From Alcaligenes ammonioxydans (lineage in GTDB: Bacteria; Pseudomonadota; Gammaproteobacteria; Burkholderiales; Burkholderiaceae_B), in assembly GCF_019343455.1 (NCBI RefSeq), contig NZ_CP049362.1, positions 1,116,001 through 1,180,000 of the forward strand: a DNA stretch of 64,000 nt, given 5' to 3'. The notes under the pieces are model-generated. The model was given only the letters and a program-made list of their open reading frames with translations, made no database searches and had not been told where the DNA came from. Every line of letters begins with the position of its first letter. Position 1 is the stretch's first letter. This document shows, piece by piece, positions 1 through 9,514 of this stretch. Made by a program: the position numbers and the translations under genes.

Positions 1-1539
1 CATGCGAGCGGTTTTCAGACCGCTTGCGTCACTATTGGAGCCGTGGTTGCCACCGGTATAGATTACAAATGTCGAGCCATCCCCGTTTTGCAGGGCTCGC
101 ACAACATAAGGCGGCCAGCAATCCGACGTAGCGGCGTGGATAGTCTGCCAAACGCTATTTGCGGGATCACCCAGTGGCGCCACCTCGGTAGATCGCCAGT
201 TGAAAAGACTGTTGTGCCCATTGGGTAGGTAACGCACCCGTAGCATTTGGTCCTCGCCGTGTTGCCACACGCAGCGAAGATCGGACCCGGACAGTCGCAC
301 ATACATAGGGCCAGCACCGACCCACTCAGACGGCGTCGGACCGTCTGAGGTCGGCAAAATGCCGCCCTCTACATCAACCGTCACAGCATCGAAGTCATCT
401 GCGAAGAAACGGTAAGGGTAAGCAATGAAGCGGCTGTAGCCGTCGAGTCGGGCGACAATAGCGCCGCGCACGTCTACCTTGTAGCTGTGGAAATCATCAC
501 CGAACGCGCAAAATGGGTAGAGCGTATGCCCTACTTCTCCCGAGTAAAGCGAGCTGCTTGAGCCATTGACGTACTTGGCGCGGATAATGCGATACTGTCG
601 ATCAGCCACAACCTCGGTCGGCAGGGTCAGGTAATAGTCTGCGTTCGGAAGCGCCCAGACTTGCTGTGCGGCATACGCACGAGCAATGGCGTAATTAGAT
701 TTTTTTTCAACCGCCTCACGGTTCGGGTAGGTGTCGATGTAAACGGCAGTACCAGAGACAACACGGTATAGGTCTAAAAACCCATCTTGAAACTGCGACG
801 GGGTTGTCGCGTAATGCCCCTCAGGCACGGGGGGGAAGTCACCGCCACCGTTAATAATTGTGTTGGTGTCTGGGTACAGGCCTGATGCGAGAGTTGCAGC
901 ATCGGCGGCCGCTTCTGCTCTGTCGGCATCAATTGCCGCTGTGGCCGCGTCCTGGGACGCTGATAAGGCATCTTCCTCAGCAGACTCGGCGGCTGCCTCG
1001 GCTCGCTCCAGGGCATCAACAAGTTGCGGAAGGTCGGACGGAATGGCGACAGGATCGCCATTAGCATCAAACCCAAGTGCATGATTAGCGCGTTGACGAC
1101 GTAAGGGTAAAAAACCAATGCCACCATCTGAGTCACGGACCATCAGCACGCGACGACCACCCAAAGACGTCATACCGAATATGCTGGCCAGCTGCTGGCA
1201 GATCATCGTCAGCTTATCCAGGGCGCGTTCGTGCGCACGCTCTGGAAACGGGTCGTTGCGCTGGTAAGCGGTCTCTTGGGTGATCGAGACGATGCGGTCA
1301 ATCAGTAGCGTTTGATCTGCAGGATAAGCGGCAGCAGTGGTAAGAGTCCCGCCAGACTGCTGGCCTGCGCCAGTAACGCTATAGTCTGCGTCGAGCGAAA
1401 GCTCCTGTTCGTTGCCCTCGCTGTCCACGAGAGTGACCCGCAGATCTCGATTCTGAAGAAACCTGAACGGGACGGGAAAGGACGTAGCCACACCATCGGT
1501 GGCGTACTGAACACGGGACTGTTCTGAGGAAACTGTCAT
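1..1539 (-). CDS. Tail fibre protein, T7-type N-terminus (partial, runs off window)
   Basis: The frame stays open from an ATG at 1539 to the left edge, about 512 codons, so the C-terminal receptor-binding part is missing. Residues 1 to about 120 look like the T7 tail-fibre N-terminal domain that docks the fibre to the tail: an FPVPFRFLQ-type segment, then a beta-rich stretch, then the ETAYQRNDPFPERAHERALDK region seen in many podophage fibres. Residues about 175-215 are Ala/Glu rich and should form a coiled coil. The rest has no recognised domain and is probably the shaft leading to the host-recognition tip. No strong Shine-Dalgarno precedes the ATG, so a nearby alternative start is possible. 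It is the last visible gene of the leftward late operon. The frame and its N-terminal character are read directly; the fibre assignment rests on family resemblance. Confidence 0.82.
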   Translation of the reverse strand, partial: MTVSSEQSRVQYATDGVATSFPVPFRFLQNRDLRVTLVDSEGNEQELSLDADYSVTGAGQQSGGTLTTAAAYPADQTLLIDRIVSITQETAYQRNDPFPERAHERALDKLTMICQQLASIFGMTSLGGRRVLMVRDSDGGIGFLPLRRQRANHALGFDANGDPVAIPSDLPQLVDALERAEAAAESAEEDALSASQDAATAAIDADRAEAAADAATLASGLYPDTNTIINGGGDFPPVPEGHYATTPSQFQDGFLDLYRVVSGTAVYIDTYPNREAVEKKSNYAIARAYAAQQVWALPNADYYLTLPTEVVADRQYRIIRAKYVNGSSSSLYSGEVGHTLYPFCAFGDDFHSYKVDVRGAIVARLDGYSRFIAYPYRFFADDFDAVTVDVEGGILPTSDGPTPSEWVGAGPMYVRLSGSDLRCVWQHGEDQMLRVRYLPNGHNSLFNWRSTEVAPLGDPANSVWQTIHAATSDCWPPYVVRALQNGDGSTFVIYTGGNHGSNSDASGLKTARM

Positions 1540-1553
1540 GGCAGGCACAATCT

Positions 1554-1595
1554 GGGGAGATAATGCCGTCCATGGTCTACGCGCGCGCGCGTAGT
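1554..1595. repeat. GC-alternating element, copy 1, between tail fibre and moron
   Basis: An ATGCCGTC block (1563-1570) is followed after 10 bases by GCGCGCGCGCGTAGT (1581-1595). Bases 1577-1594 form a perfect palindrome, CTAC(GC)5GTAG. The same two blocks recur with a 9-base gap at 18438-18469, in the same place relative to a plus-strand moron and a minus-strand late gene. Read on the minus strand the element ends 20-23 bases before the next leftward start codon. Its role is unknown: late promoter or leader, transcript boundary, or edge of an inserted cassette. Confidence 0.6.
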
Positions 1596-1638
1596 TTGAT
1601 GCGAATTACAAGAAGTTAATTACTACAGGAGGAGGGTC

Positions 1639-2265
1639 ATGGATATGAATGAACTTGCAACTCTTCTTTCATCTGCGGCAACGCTTTTAGGTACTGGTAT
1701 TGCAGGTGTTGCTCTTTACATTTCGGTCAAGGCAAGAAAGGACCAAAAGGTCAGGGACTCTGATGCGCTTTTGATAGAGCAGAGTGAAAATTACTTATCA
1801 AGAGCCTTCGCTATTTTAGCAAGCGGTGAAGGTGGCACGACTTTGCCCAGTGCCCCCTCACGGCTCGAATGGGTGTCGGCCGCAAGAATGATTGAAGAGC
1901 ATAAGAAGATCGTTCCAAAGATTATTTTGGCGCCAAATAAACTAAGGATAGAGGCGCTACAAGAATATTGGCGCACAAGGCTAACACACTTGTTTTTAGA
2001 GTTTAATTTCGATGTAACCTACTTCGATCAAACAGAGCTAAATGGTCAATCAATAATGCCAATCTCCCCTTTATCGGCAAGAATAATATTTGACTTTTTG
2101 AGCTGGCCAGACACAAAACTTGATGTTCTCGACCAAGTGAATGGTGAAAGTCTGAAGATCCCTGCTGGCTATGGATGGATGATGAATGCCATCGACGCGA
2201 ATGCCAATCGAACGGTTACACGAGTTATTCGGGGGGCGCGTTTGCCCCCAGACACTTCCAACTGA
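1639..2265 (+). CDS. Moron: small membrane-anchored protein of unknown function
   Basis: I do not recognise a family. The 208-residue product has one probable transmembrane helix near the N-terminus (about residues 8-29, ending YISVKARK). A mostly helical soluble region follows. The start is well set by GGAGGAGGG just upstream of the ATG. The gene is on the plus strand inside the minus-strand late module, is clearly AT-richer than its neighbours, and ends 2 bases before the stop of the convergent gene. Those are the usual marks of a moron, a cargo gene often expressed in the lysogen and acting in superinfection exclusion or host fitness. That role is inference from position and composition only. 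Confidence 0.75.
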   Translation: MDMNELATLLSSAATLLGTGIAGVALYISVKARKDQKVRDSDALLIEQSENYLSRAFAILASGEGGTTLPSAPSRLEWVSAARMIEEHKKIVPKIILAPNKLRIEALQEYWRTRLTHLFLEFNFDVTYFDQTELNGQSIMPISPLSARIIFDFLSWPDTKLDVLDQVNGESLKIPAGYGWMMNAIDANANRTVTRVIRGARLPPDTSN

Positions 2266-2267
2266 TT

Positions 2268-4817
2268 TTAATTCCCGAGCGATCTTGCTAGATCCGGCGC
2301 ACGCAGCCTACGCCCATCTGGTGAAGCAAAGTACTCCTGCTTGAACTCCTTCCGGGCGCGGCGCTCCATGCGACGTAGGTAACCTGGTGACGCCATCTCC
2401 TGCAACTGGTTGAAGATCATCCGATCAGTTGCAGCCTTTGTGTACCAGAGGTTGGCGAAGGGGACCTTGCCTTTAAGAAACTGAACTGCAGCACTTCCTT
2501 TCAGCTCTTTGCCCTCCGATAGAAGCCATGCATTACCCATGGTTGCACGCATCAAAGTGTCAACATCAGAAAGAATCGGGCCGCCCAGCACGCCAGCTAC
2601 AGAGGTGCCAAACTGTGTGTAATCGGCAAAAAGAAAGTCGCCATAAAGACCCAGCGCACCACCTTTTAGAAAAGCCTTTGCCCAGAACTTTGGATCGCTC
2701 ATATTTAATGGATCGCGTCCGGATGCTATCTCATTGGCCTGAACAGCCAGGCCGCCGAATACGGTTGTCAAAGCAACCATCCCCGCTATATAGGATGCTT
2801 TGCCTACGCCCGTACTTTGCCCCATAGCTCGTTGGCCATGTCGCATGATTATTGATATAGGGAAGCTTTTGAACTGCATGGCAGAGCGGTACAGCTCTGT
2901 GGGTATAGACCCCCGTTGCTGTCCAAAGCTACCGTACATTGCGACTCGCTCTCTCGCCGTTGGGGTTTCCAGTACAGCCATGTTTGTTTCTGAGCTGACA
3001 AATGCCATCAATCTGGTTGAGGCCTGATCGCGCAGCGACTGCGTTGAGATGCCTAGTTGTTTGGCTATAGGCTGAAGGGCATCGTCAGATACTCGGTAAA
3101 TGCTTTGAGCTGTCAGCACCGTATCACCCATGCCGCGCCAGTCCTCTGGCTGAGCTAGTTTCCATACGGCAAAGTCTGTATCGGTGATCCCATATTCTTT
3201 GGCTCGCTCAGCCAGCTTTCGGAACGGTCCAGTTTTTGCGTCACCAATCTGGCCCAAGGTGCGGGACATTTCCCCCAGGCTATCCATCATTACCGAGGCA
3301 TAAGCCTGCTGACCTGCGCGAGACAACGCATTTAGCCCGGATATTTTCATCAATCCAGAAGCTGCCCCTTGTGACCAACGGGACAGGCGATTAGCAACAT
3401 ACGCATCTTGTTGTAGACCATCGGTACCCCAACGACCAATAGAGCCAAGCAGTTGCTGTAAGCCAATCCCAGATCGGTGAGCTGCACGCCTGTCGGCTGC
3501 GTTAAGAGGATTTAGGCTCCGCAGCTCATTCATATACACGCGCACCAAAGGAATGCCGTTATAGATCGAGGTCAGTGCCTGTGTGCCTATATCAGAAATG
3601 GCAGTCAACGCCGCAGATCCAAGCCGAGCTGCCACATTCAAAAATCGGTAGGTGTCGAATGTCGATGCTACGGCCTCGGATATAACGGTTCGTCTTGCCC
3701 CTGCTACTTCGTTATATAGTGTGTTCAGCTTATCTGCCCGGTTGGCAATTTTGTCTGCTGATACGGCGTCCAGGTCCGTCATGTTTTTTTGTGCAATATC
3801 CGTCCAGTAACGCATCATTGCGTTTGGATTGGGGCCAAGTGCTTCGACCAATGCGATGTCGCGCGACATCATATCTATGTGGTTGAGCATGGTTTGCAGC
3901 ATGGGAGTTTCGCTGTACTGCCGTTGATACTCAATAAAGGACTCCGCGTCTTTGAAATGTATCTGGCGCTCAGCGCTACCACGGTTCCCGCGCATGCCGT
4001 TCCCTGTCGGCTTACCAGGTTCAATTTTGTTTGCGCCATTTTTAGCAATCGTGTTCCAGGCCTCTTTCAGAAACTCTGTCAGCTGAGCGTCATCCATTAA
4101 AGTGCCGTTTGGGTTTGTGTAGCGTTCTCGGTCAATTTTTCCAAGCATGTCCGCGACCCAACGATCTTCACCGGCTTTGGCTACCAGACGCTGGCTATGG
4201 GATTGAGGCATACCCCAATCTTCCAGTCTCCCGATGTTGCCACCAGCTCGGTTGAATCGTTGCCGTAAGCGTTCGGTCGTTTCTGCATACTGTTTGGCCC
4301 CAGCCTTGGCCAATGGGTTGCCAGAATCACCGCCGCGCAACTCAGTTACCAGATCCAGCACACCCTGCTTATTTGTAAACAGTCCAATTAGCTTTCCTTT
4401 GGTCGCGTCAATGGCGTCGAGCACTGAGCCTAGGGCATCATCGCGGATGGCACTGGCCATACTTTCAATAGAAATGGTTCCACTTTGTCCGTCGCTGTGG
4501 AACGCAAGCATTCTCTCCAGTGCGCTCAACTCATCATGTTTAGAGTTCTGTAAGTAGCTTTGGACAGCGTCATGCCGTAGAGCTTGTAATGCGACTCGAC
4601 GCCGCTTTAGTGCCGCATCGGCCGCAACGTCTCGTGCGGCCATGTCAGCGGCAGCCATAAAACGGTCGCCTTCTGTCATACCCAACCAGTTAGCCCGGTC
4701 CTGGCTGGCCAGCTTGCGCATGGCCTGCAGAATACGGGCTTCAATATTCGTCGCCTCGGCCTGGGTGATCTGGCGGCCCAGGGCACGGGAAACAGCATCA
4801 ATACATTCAGCGCGCAT
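2268..4817 (-). CDS. Large internal virion / DNA ejection protein
   Basis: This 849-residue protein, largely helical, follows a transglycosylase-bearing virion protein directly (gap 2 bases) and precedes the fibre region. In T7-like podophages the corresponding slot holds ejection proteins that leave the capsid with the DNA and form a conduit across the envelope. The N-terminus (about residues 1-70) is a helical segment with a DRANWLGMTEGDRFMAAAD run. A hydrophobic stretch near residues 670-700 (SYIAGMVALTTVFGGLAVQ) could insert in membrane. I see no enzyme motif. The assignment rests on size, order and composition, so the exact equivalence to T7 gp15 or gp16 is not claimed. Confidence 0.65.
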   Translation of the reverse strand: MRAECIDAVSRALGRQITQAEATNIEARILQAMRKLASQDRANWLGMTEGDRFMAAADMAARDVAADAALKRRRVALQALRHDAVQSYLQNSKHDELSALERMLAFHSDGQSGTISIESMASAIRDDALGSVLDAIDATKGKLIGLFTNKQGVLDLVTELRGGDSGNPLAKAGAKQYAETTERLRQRFNRAGGNIGRLEDWGMPQSHSQRLVAKAGEDRWVADMLGKIDRERYTNPNGTLMDDAQLTEFLKEAWNTIAKNGANKIEPGKPTGNGMRGNRGSAERQIHFKDAESFIEYQRQYSETPMLQTMLNHIDMMSRDIALVEALGPNPNAMMRYWTDIAQKNMTDLDAVSADKIANRADKLNTLYNEVAGARRTVISEAVASTFDTYRFLNVAARLGSAALTAISDIGTQALTSIYNGIPLVRVYMNELRSLNPLNAADRRAAHRSGIGLQQLLGSIGRWGTDGLQQDAYVANRLSRWSQGAASGLMKISGLNALSRAGQQAYASVMMDSLGEMSRTLGQIGDAKTGPFRKLAERAKEYGITDTDFAVWKLAQPEDWRGMGDTVLTAQSIYRVSDDALQPIAKQLGISTQSLRDQASTRLMAFVSSETNMAVLETPTARERVAMYGSFGQQRGSIPTELYRSAMQFKSFPISIIMRHGQRAMGQSTGVGKASYIAGMVALTTVFGGLAVQANEIASGRDPLNMSDPKFWAKAFLKGGALGLYGDFLFADYTQFGTSVAGVLGGPILSDVDTLMRATMGNAWLLSEGKELKGSAAVQFLKGKVPFANLWYTKAATDRMIFNQLQEMASPGYLRRMERRARKEFKQEYFASPDGRRLRAPDLARSLGN

Positions 4818-4819
4818 TG

Positions 4820-7342
4820 TTATTCACCTTTGGTCATTGCACACACCACGGCAGCATTGAATGCTTCGGGTGTGCTGTATTTCAGTTCGGCATCTGCTTC
4901 GGCAAGGGCGTGGCGCAGGGACACATTTACGACTTCACCGTTTTCCAGCTCCATCGGAACAACGATGTCGCCCTGCTCGTCCAGCAGAGCAAGCCCGGCC
5001 TGAGTCTCGGCGTCATCAGCTGCATTGATGATGCGGCTGCCGCTCTGTGTCTGCTGGCGTGCAGGTGGGGTTCCATCTGTCGGGCCGGTGGCATCGACTG
5101 CTTGGGTAGACTCTTGTGGAAACGTGGGGGCACGGGTCTGGCCTAGCTGGGCCTGTCCTGCACCCGGTTGACCAGCAGTAGGAGGCCGGGGAGCGCCTGG
5201 GGCCTGACCTGCTGGAGTTGGCGCAACGCCGGATTCAGCAGAACCCATTTCAGACAAAGCGCTCCGCACAGCGCCAGGTAACTGCTGCTCAACCAATGGC
5301 GGCGTTTCAATCATGGCCCGGTTGTCGCGCAATACGGCGGCCTGCTCATCGATACGGGCTAATTGCTGCGCGGCTTGGTTTGCCTGGGCATTCTCACGCA
5401 GCACGCCTTCCAGCCTATTTATGCGTGATTCCAGCTCCATTGCCTCAGATGCCCGTTGGCGACGGGCCATACTCAAAGCTTCCTTGTAGCTGGTACGTGG
5501 ATTGCTGGCTTGAATCTCCTTTGCAAGGGGCCGCACGTCGGTTTCATCCAAAGTGCTGCGCTGTGCCTGCAGGTCCAGCAGCTCCGAGCGGATCTGCACT
5601 ATCTGGCCAAGTTCTGCTTCGTTCCCGGCGGTAGCCAGAACTTGTGCACGTTCAGTGTCCAGGGCGGCCAACTCGACATCGATGGCGCGGGCCGCTCTGG
5701 CCTGTTCTGGCTGGATAACAGGCATGCGTTCAACGATGGCGCCAGGCTCGACAACTTGCCTGAGCGCTACCGGATCTTGTCCACGCCCAGAACCTTCCCG
5801 ACCAAGCCACTGGCGGACCCGTCGCAGATAGTCCTGCGTCTCTTTTGCCTTTGGCTGCCGTCCTGCTAGAACTTCTTTGGCTTGCCGTGGCCCGCCGTTG
5901 TAGTCGGCAATCACTGCGTCAACGTGGCCACCGTACTGGCGCATGGTGTCACGCAGGTAACGCCCGGCGGCGTCGATCATCTGAACAGGATCTGAGGCGT
6001 CAGTAACCCCATACTTGCGCAGGTTCTCCGGCATAAACTGCATTACGCCACGGGCACCGCGCGGGCTTACCTGATAGCTGTTGCTGCGCTCCCCTACGTT
6101 TTTCAGCGCATTAATCAGGCCGGGCGGTAGGTTGTATTGCTGTTCGACCTGGGCTGCGTACTCATTGAGCTCAGGGGCATCAAACCGTAAACGTGTACGG
6201 CTGACCACAGGCATAGCCGTGAGGCGGTCGCTGGGTAAGTATCGGGCGGCTGGCGGCAGATCCATCAGATACTCAGTGCGTGCCGCATCCGAGATCTCAG
6301 GGGATCGTGGGCGGGTGACAAAGGAGCCATCCTCAACGCCAGTCTGCCCAACATCGACACGCTGGCCACTCAATAGCTGCTGTGTGGCGGTTCCCATTGA
6401 GCGACTGTGTGCCGCAGCCGATGCTGGGTCAGACGGTACGCCTGGGGCGGTGTCGATGGCTGCGTGCTTGGCATCACGAGCAGTCAGGGCGGCATCAATG
6501 GCGGCCTGCTCTCCGGCGTTGGGCAGCCCAGCCCGTGCGCCGACTGCACCAAATGCAGCACCCAGAATCGCCTCGGCAGCCACTGATGCTGTATCCAGTG
6601 GCGAGTACTGCTGGGCCATAGTCGTGTAACCGCCTGCTTGCAGGAGCTCATGCGTAGCGCCACGCTGTGCAGCTCCCATTGCGACGTTGGCAGCAGCGCC
6701 ATAGGCCACGTTCGCGCCGTAATATGTGCCGCGACTTAACCCCACCCCGGCCTGACTCAAAGGCGTGGCTAGTGCCCCAAATCCAATTGAGGCTGGCATA
6801 GCAACACCAGCGCCAACAGTAAGGGCGTCAATGAACCCGATGTTCGCGGCGGTACCAGGATCGACGCCTTTTCCCGTCATGTCTTGGAAGGTGGCTCGGC
6901 CTGTAGCCGTGCCGGTTGTTGCGGCCCCCGTCAGCATTGCGGTCGTAGCTGTACCTCCTGTAGCCACGCTGGCAGCAGTACCCACGCCCACTTGAGTTAA
7001 GACGCGGGACACATCAAACATGATCTGGCCGACCATGCCAGTGGTCATTGGATCTGGCTTGTACTGCTGTGCCCATACATCAGCTTGGCCGCGCAAACTT
7101 GTGAATGGGTTCCAAGGCTCAATGCCCGTGGCGCTTTCAAGAGCGTTCAGCACCGGTTGATACGCACGCTCAGCCACCCCAGCAACAAGCCCCTCTACCT
7201 GCGCAACGCCGGTCACAACCCCTTGTGGAATTGCCGAAGCCGCGCCGGAGAACACCCCAGGCTCAGACCTGCCCAGGATCTCAGACGGAGTTTTGGCCGC
7301 GTCACGAAGGGCTTGCAGTCGCTTCTGATCAGCTCGCATCAT
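4820..7342 (-). CDS. Internal virion protein with lytic transglycosylase domain
   Basis: The protein has 840 residues. Residues about 395-512 match the soluble lytic transglycosylase (SLT) pattern: the probable catalytic Glu418 in NVGERSN, then SPRGARGVMQFMP, and later ADYNGGP. Such domains open the peptidoglycan so the phage genome can enter. The N-terminal 250 residues are rich in Ala/Gly/Thr hydrophobic stretches, plausible for membrane interaction during ejection. Residues about 520-680 are charged and helical, and the segment after that is Pro/Gly/Gln-rich and probably disordered. The start ATG overlaps the stop of the upstream gene (ATGATG/TGA), so the two are translationally coupled. 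The domain is visible in the sequence; the ejection role is known for the family. Confidence 0.85.
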   Translation of the reverse strand: MMRADQKRLQALRDAAKTPSEILGRSEPGVFSGAASAIPQGVVTGVAQVEGLVAGVAERAYQPVLNALESATGIEPWNPFTSLRGQADVWAQQYKPDPMTTGMVGQIMFDVSRVLTQVGVGTAASVATGGTATTAMLTGAATTGTATGRATFQDMTGKGVDPGTAANIGFIDALTVGAGVAMPASIGFGALATPLSQAGVGLSRGTYYGANVAYGAAANVAMGAAQRGATHELLQAGGYTTMAQQYSPLDTASVAAEAILGAAFGAVGARAGLPNAGEQAAIDAALTARDAKHAAIDTAPGVPSDPASAAAHSRSMGTATQQLLSGQRVDVGQTGVEDGSFVTRPRSPEISDAARTEYLMDLPPAARYLPSDRLTAMPVVSRTRLRFDAPELNEYAAQVEQQYNLPPGLINALKNVGERSNSYQVSPRGARGVMQFMPENLRKYGVTDASDPVQMIDAAGRYLRDTMRQYGGHVDAVIADYNGGPRQAKEVLAGRQPKAKETQDYLRRVRQWLGREGSGRGQDPVALRQVVEPGAIVERMPVIQPEQARAARAIDVELAALDTERAQVLATAGNEAELGQIVQIRSELLDLQAQRSTLDETDVRPLAKEIQASNPRTSYKEALSMARRQRASEAMELESRINRLEGVLRENAQANQAAQQLARIDEQAAVLRDNRAMIETPPLVEQQLPGAVRSALSEMGSAESGVAPTPAGQAPGAPRPPTAGQPGAGQAQLGQTRAPTFPQESTQAVDATGPTDGTPPARQQTQSGSRIINAADDAETQAGLALLDEQGDIVVPMELENGEVVNVSLRHALAEADAELKYSTPEAFNAAVVCAMTKGE

Positions 7343-9510
7343 TCTGTCGTCCCCGTAATGTTGCTCGGTTGGCGTGGGATCAGATCCGAGGCGGATACGC
7401 CAAACGAATCACGCCCAGAGTCTGCATCCGGAGACATCTCAATGATGATTAGGTCGCCAGTGGCTGGATCCATCAGGGGTTGATCCCCTAAGGTAGCTGC
7501 GTAAACTCCAGATCCAACGGCGATCAGGCCGATGTTATCTGCTGATTGGGCCAGGTCAGAGCCCAACTGTCGCTCTTTAATTTGGCGATTGATAGCAGAG
7601 TTGGCTCTGGCGGTGAATGAATCAGAGTCCATACCCCAGGGGGCCAGGACTCGGCCTTGGCCATTGAAATCGACCGGGGCACCAATCACGGCTGTAATCG
7701 CTTGGTCTAACCGATCTGTATCAACATCAGGAGATAGGCTGCCATCCTGCGCGGCCTTGCCCACGTAGTAGGCCTTGATAGCATAGGCGTCCTGCATGAA
7801 GTCGGTTGCGGCGCTACTACCAGCACCCAAGCCCCGATAGAGATCCTGTACCTTTTCTTCTAGGGCCTGCACAAACTCGTTATCTTTCGGGACTGGATAG
7901 CTGATTGTTCCAGCCTTCCCACCGGCGCGCAGGATCTCATCTCCATGGATTGCGGTAGCTGCCGCATCCCCGGCAGACTGCACCACGTCCTCACTGAACC
8001 AATAGTTTGTCAGCTTGGATTGCTCAAAACTGCTGGCCAGCCGTCCCATGCGGGCCATAAAGGCACCAGACTCCCCTAGGGAGTCAATTTGCTCGATGGC
8101 TCCTTGGAATGTGTCTGGCTCAGCAGCGACCCAATACAGTGATCCGAGTAACTCCCGCTTCTGCCTAGCGTTTCCTTCTTTGAATGCATTTGATAACGCT
8201 TGAGCCTCAGAGGGCTCAAGGGGGCGCATTAATACCGAGCCAGGAGGATTGCGCGCTTGAACTCCCCGGATTAGGTCAGAGCGATCACGCATTTGCTGCC
8301 CGAGTACTGCAATACCTTCTTGATTAGCGAGTAAAGACAAATCCAATGGAGCAATCTGTTGTGCGGCTCGTTGTTCAATCCATTTCAAGGGGTTTTCTTG
8401 AAGCAGTTTGCTGTTCGATTCGATTGCACGCTCTACTCGGTCCAGGTTAGCAATGGCAGTAGGATTTGCGCCGGCAGTTTGTTGCTGCATTCGGCGCTGC
8501 AGTACATATGACTTCTGCTCGGCAATGGGCATGCGTAAAACGTCCTGCACTTCCTGCTGACCTTTGAGCATGTCTCGGTATGATTGCTCGTAGTCGGTGC
8601 CAGCAACCATGCTCGACCAGCGGAGCATGTCATCAGCGGTAGCAGGCACACCAGTCGAGATCTGGCGATCAATTTCACCAATGGCACGCTGGCCCCGAGC
8701 ATCCGCCTTGTCTTGCTCAATCCGGGCTTTATTGTCGATGCGGTCGGCCTGGGTCTGGGCGCGGGTGCGTAGTTGCTGGATTCGGTCAGAGTCCAAACGG
8801 TTAATCCAGCGAAACCCGTTTACGGCCTCGCCACGGGAAGCGGCTTCCATTGCTGCCACGGCCCCATGCGGGTCCCGGTCGATCATTGCTGCGCCAGCGG
8901 CATAGGCCATGGTAGCTTCAGCATCCCCGATCAGCTTTGTTTTGACTGATGCAGGCAGAGTAGATTCATTCAGCGCTGCCAGTCGTAATGCCCGGCGCTC
9001 GTCATATAGAGACGGCTCCAGCGCAATGGAGCGTGCGTCAGAGTCCAGGCCGGTACCGTACTGAGACACAATGTGCTCACTGCGCTTCGTTGCCTCAAAG
9101 CTGATGGCGTTGCCACCGAACTGTGTGCGTTGTCGGGTAAGACTTTCACGATAAGCGGCACGCGCAAACTCGGGCGCGTTCTCTACAGCCTGGGCGGCGT
9201 AGTCATCAAATTCTTTGATAAAGCGCGGCGTGAAGTCAGGAGCACCGGCTTCTGCTGTTTCTTGCAGCTCGACCATGCGCTGCATCCATTTGATCTGGTC
9301 GTCACTGCTGGCCTTGGAAACCCAAGCGATTGCGTCTTCTTTCTGTTGTCGTTTAACTGCATCGCCGATCTGGCCAATTGCTTGGCCGAGCCCAGCAACA
9401 GCTCGGCCCGTCTGATCCTCAACAGCCACCATCGGTGCACGGGCGGCAGGCATACCCAGCGGCGTAGACTGACGTTGCTGGCCAAGAGGGATTGGAATAC
9501 GAGTTGCCAT
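7339..9510 (-). CDS. Internal virion protein
   Basis: This is a 723-residue, Ala/Gln/Asp-rich and mainly helical protein with no recognised enzyme motif. It lies between a gp14-like internal protein and the transglycosylase protein, the place taken by T7 gp15-type core proteins. It starts with a short proline-containing N-terminus (MATRIPIPLGQQRQS) common in this class. It overlaps the downstream gene by 4 bases and follows the upstream gene after 4 bases, so it sits inside one transcription unit. The function (core or ejection component) is inferred from gene order. Confidence 0.65.
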   Translation of the reverse strand: MATRIPIPLGQQRQSTPLGMPAARAPMVAVEDQTGRAVAGLGQAIGQIGDAVKRQQKEDAIAWVSKASSDDQIKWMQRMVELQETAEAGAPDFTPRFIKEFDDYAAQAVENAPEFARAAYRESLTRQRTQFGGNAISFEATKRSEHIVSQYGTGLDSDARSIALEPSLYDERRALRLAALNESTLPASVKTKLIGDAEATMAYAAGAAMIDRDPHGAVAAMEAASRGEAVNGFRWINRLDSDRIQQLRTRAQTQADRIDNKARIEQDKADARGQRAIGEIDRQISTGVPATADDMLRWSSMVAGTDYEQSYRDMLKGQQEVQDVLRMPIAEQKSYVLQRRMQQQTAGANPTAIANLDRVERAIESNSKLLQENPLKWIEQRAAQQIAPLDLSLLANQEGIAVLGQQMRDRSDLIRGVQARNPPGSVLMRPLEPSEAQALSNAFKEGNARQKRELLGSLYWVAAEPDTFQGAIEQIDSLGESGAFMARMGRLASSFEQSKLTNYWFSEDVVQSAGDAAATAIHGDEILRAGGKAGTISYPVPKDNEFVQALEEKVQDLYRGLGAGSSAATDFMQDAYAIKAYYVGKAAQDGSLSPDVDTDRLDQAITAVIGAPVDFNGQGRVLAPWGMDSDSFTARANSAINRQIKERQLGSDLAQSADNIGLIAVGSGVYAATLGDQPLMDPATGDLIIIEMSPDADSGRDSFGVSASDLIPRQPSNITGTTE

Positions 9511-9514
9511 TGTC

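Noticed and set aside
858..1136. Short overlapping frames on both strands inside the fibre gene
   Set aside because: They are shadows of the Ala-rich coiled-coil part of the tail fibre frame, which is open from 1539 to the window edge.
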